A stretch of DNA of 41,637 nt from JBDLSY01 sp041170585 (GTDB taxonomy: Bacteria > Pseudomonadota > Gammaproteobacteria > Burkholderiales > Burkholderiaceae_C): assembly GCA_041170585.1 (NCBI GenBank), contig JBEDNN010000054.1, positions 1-41,637 of the forward strand, in the 5' to 3' direction. A program made the translations under genes and the position numbers. Shown one piece after another: positions 40,044-41,637 of the stretch. Positions within the stretch are counted from its first letter, which is position 1, and each line of letters begins with the position of its first letter. A model generated the notes under the pieces. That model was given only the letters and a program-made list of their open reading frames with translations. It did not search any database and was not told the origin of the DNA.

Positions 40044-41637
40044 TTACAAATAGCTTTTAATAATGGCTTGTTTTTGGCTGCTGGCAGCGTTGATGATGGT
40101 TTTATTTTCGTTAATTGTTTGTTCTAATACTTCAATTTCGGCAATGATTGTTTTTTGGGTTTCGATGGGGGGCAGGTATGTTGTTATTGTTAATAATTTT
40201 TGTACAGATAATCCTGGTTGTGCAGAACCAGTGGCATATTGATTTAAATTTAAAGTCTTAAGCTGATGATATAGCCAGATAAAATTAATATCCTCTTTTG
40301 GAGTGACCACAATTGCATGTTCAGTTGCATGAAATTTTTCTTTTGCTTTATTGATGTTTCCACATAAAGCGCCCTGTCTACCAATTAAAGAATATTCACC
40401 TTCATGTGTAAAAGTTTGGGTGTAGCCTCTTAAACCATTTCCACCATAACAAGGATAAATATATTTTCCTTCTTTATCATCTTTAATTTCAGAGGCAGTA
40501 ACAAATTTTCCAGCTTGCATAGAGCAAATTCCCCCCAATTTCTTAATTGGATAATCACTTTGAGAAGTCGTCAATATAATTTGTTCAATCGCCCCCTTTG
40601 CTGTTTCAATCTTAGCCTTCGCACTTTCAACATTTTTATAAATGGCTTCGCATTTTGCAACAATTTCTTCTTGAATGGCTAAAGGTGGTAGGGGGATTTT
40701 GATGTTTGCCATTACATTATTCATTAATTTAGGATTAGCTGATTTCACTACATGATGCGGAGTAATATCATTTAATACCAGTGGTAAAAATTTAATTAAT
40801 AATTTTTTATTTTTAACTTTTAACGTTCCGCAGACATTTGTACAATTAAATTTATTTTCTCTGTAAAAGCAAGTTCCTGCATAAATACCGTCTGTTGTCC
40901 ATGTTACATATTCTCCTTCAAAATCAAAAGTATTGATATATCCCATAACGCCATTATTTTGAGTTTGTGATGAATATACAGGATAATCACCTTGATTTTC
41001 CGCAATATATTGGTGATTAATTACTTTACCTCTTCCAATATCACACAAATCTTCAATTTTCACCAACTCCCACTTCGTTTCAACCGTGGTGTTTTCTTTC
41101 GGTGTGAGTGAAATCGCTTTATTAAACGTAGCCCTTGAAAAATCAAGCATATTCACCAATGGAACATATTCACATAACTCGCTTAACTCTGTTGGAATAG
41201 GCGTTGTTTTATTTTTTGGGTTGATAAAATTAGCATGAATTAAATAATTAATTTTGCTGTTATCCAACTTATTTTTCGGGTTATATAACGGCGTATTGAT
41301 ATTGCTCAAATTCTTTTTTTGTTCAAATATTAAAGTATCCATTTCATCATCAACGTCATCTGCTGCACTGCTTGGGTTAGATGATTGGCTATTATTTGAA
41401 AGGTATTGAATGCCTTCGTTGCCTTTGCGGTTGCTCCATTCATAACCTAAAAATTGTTTTTGTTTTTTGGTATCGCTGGGGGCTTTACAGACCAATACAG
41501 GCACTTGATTAGTCTGTGCCAAAATAAAATATAAAATCTTTTCTTGCTCTAGGGTTGTAATAAACTGCAACAGCTTTTTATGCGTTTCTTTGTCTTTGTC
41601 GTCTACACTAAAACTGGTATGCGTTCTTTTTTTCTGA
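40044..41637 (-). CDS. hsdS: type I restriction-modification fused methylase/specificity protein, partial
   Basis: The frame stays open to the window edge, so the 5' part is missing. The first visible residues (KKRTHTSFSVDDKDKE, LQFITTLEQEKILYFILAQ, FLGYEWSNRKGNEGI) are the C-terminal end of an HsdM-type N6-adenine methylase. A variable Asn/Ser-rich linker joins it to a complete HsdS: target-recognition domain 1 from WELVKIEDLCDIGRG to IKIPLPPLAIQEEI with its helical spacer, then domain 2 from YPIKKLGGICSMQAG to TTYLPPIETQKTII and a second helix. One polypeptide therefore modifies and recognises DNA. The restriction subunit may lie outside. A TTG at 41570 is not a real start. Confidence 0.88.
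   Translation of the reverse strand, partial: QKKRTHTSFSVDDKDKETHKKLLQFITTLEQEKILYFILAQTNQVPVLVCKAPSDTKKQKQFLGYEWSNRKGNEGIQYLSNNSQSSNPSSAADDVDDEMDTLIFEQKKNLSNINTPLYNPKNKLDNSKINYLIHANFINPKNKTTPIPTELSELCEYVPLVNMLDFSRATFNKAISLTPKENTTVETKWELVKIEDLCDIGRGKVINHQYIAENQGDYPVYSSQTQNNGVMGYINTFDFEGEYVTWTTDGIYAGTCFYRENKFNCTNVCGTLKVKNKKLLIKFLPLVLNDITPHHVVKSANPKLMNNVMANIKIPLPPLAIQEEIVAKCEAIYKNVESAKAKIETAKGAIEQIILTTSQSDYPIKKLGGICSMQAGKFVTASEIKDDKEGKYIYPCYGGNGLRGYTQTFTHEGEYSLIGRQGALCGNINKAKEKFHATEHAIVVTPKEDINFIWLYHQLKTLNLNQYATGSAQPGLSVQKLLTITTYLPPIETQKTIIAEIEVLEQTINENKTIINAASSQKQAIIKSYL

Noticed and set aside
1..41637. TAACTGA heptamer arrays reported for some large sulfur bacteria
   Set aside because: I found no such heptamer arrays; the tandem units here are all different sequences.

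Overview
The window is AT-rich, gene-dense DNA from a bacterial chromosome. Most genes are core housekeeping genes of a gammaproteobacterium: a Pseudomonas-type (kinase-fold) homoserine kinase followed by a BPSS1780-type membrane protein, the rplU-rpmA-obgE-proB block, trpE-trpG, ubiB, comEC, ettA, lolA, coaD and hprK. A fccA-fccB pair for flavocytochrome c sulfide dehydrogenase points to a sulfur oxidiser. With the low GC and heavy repeat load, a Thiotrichales-like (Beggiatoa/Thiothrix-type) lineage is my best guess. That placement is inference, not something the sequence proves.

Layout. 1-3.1 kb: tRNA-Leu, adk, then metZ. 3.1-6.7 kb: a Cas4-like/DEDD nuclease (DUF2779), homoserine kinase and a membrane protein. 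7.2-11.8 kb: a GH31-like protein that has probably lost catalysis, fccA, fccB and a small PhaM-like protein. 11.9-15 kb: tRNA-Asn with its own promoter and terminator, then thiL and ubiB on the minus strand. 15.2-18.3 kb: trpE, trpG, xth. 18.3-23.3 kb (minus): comEC, a DUF2069 protein, a YbeD-like protein and a diguanylate cyclase. 23.6-28.6 kb (plus): rlmH, cysE, ettA and an exported DUF1566-DUF1615 fusion. 28.6-32.6 kb: a TRIC-type channel, speD, a DUF599-like protein, gltD and an exported tyrosine phosphatase. 32.7-36.2 kb (minus): proB, obgE, rpmA and an rplU with an extra C-terminal domain. 36.4-41.6 kb: the N-terminal half of MetH, hprK-coaD, lolA and a fused type I methylase/specificity gene that runs off the window.

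Gene links. metZ, thrB, cysE and the MetH half all feed cysteine, homoserine and methionine metabolism. speD then spends S-adenosylmethionine on polyamines. fccA-fccB deliver sulfide electrons to the respiratory chain, and ubiB supports the quinone pool.

The most striking non-gene content is a set of small non-coding mobile elements. Family R2 (about 108 bp) has two identical copies, each between its own perfect 8-bp target duplication, plus two decayed copies. Family R1 (about 114 bp) has three copies, two with clear target duplications. A third dispersed palindrome (R3) occurs twice. Short tandem repeats with units of 6-12 bp sit just upstream of many start codons, and related expansions enter two coding sequences (comEC and fccB). 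No transposase, reverse transcriptase, CRISPR array or rRNA gene was found.
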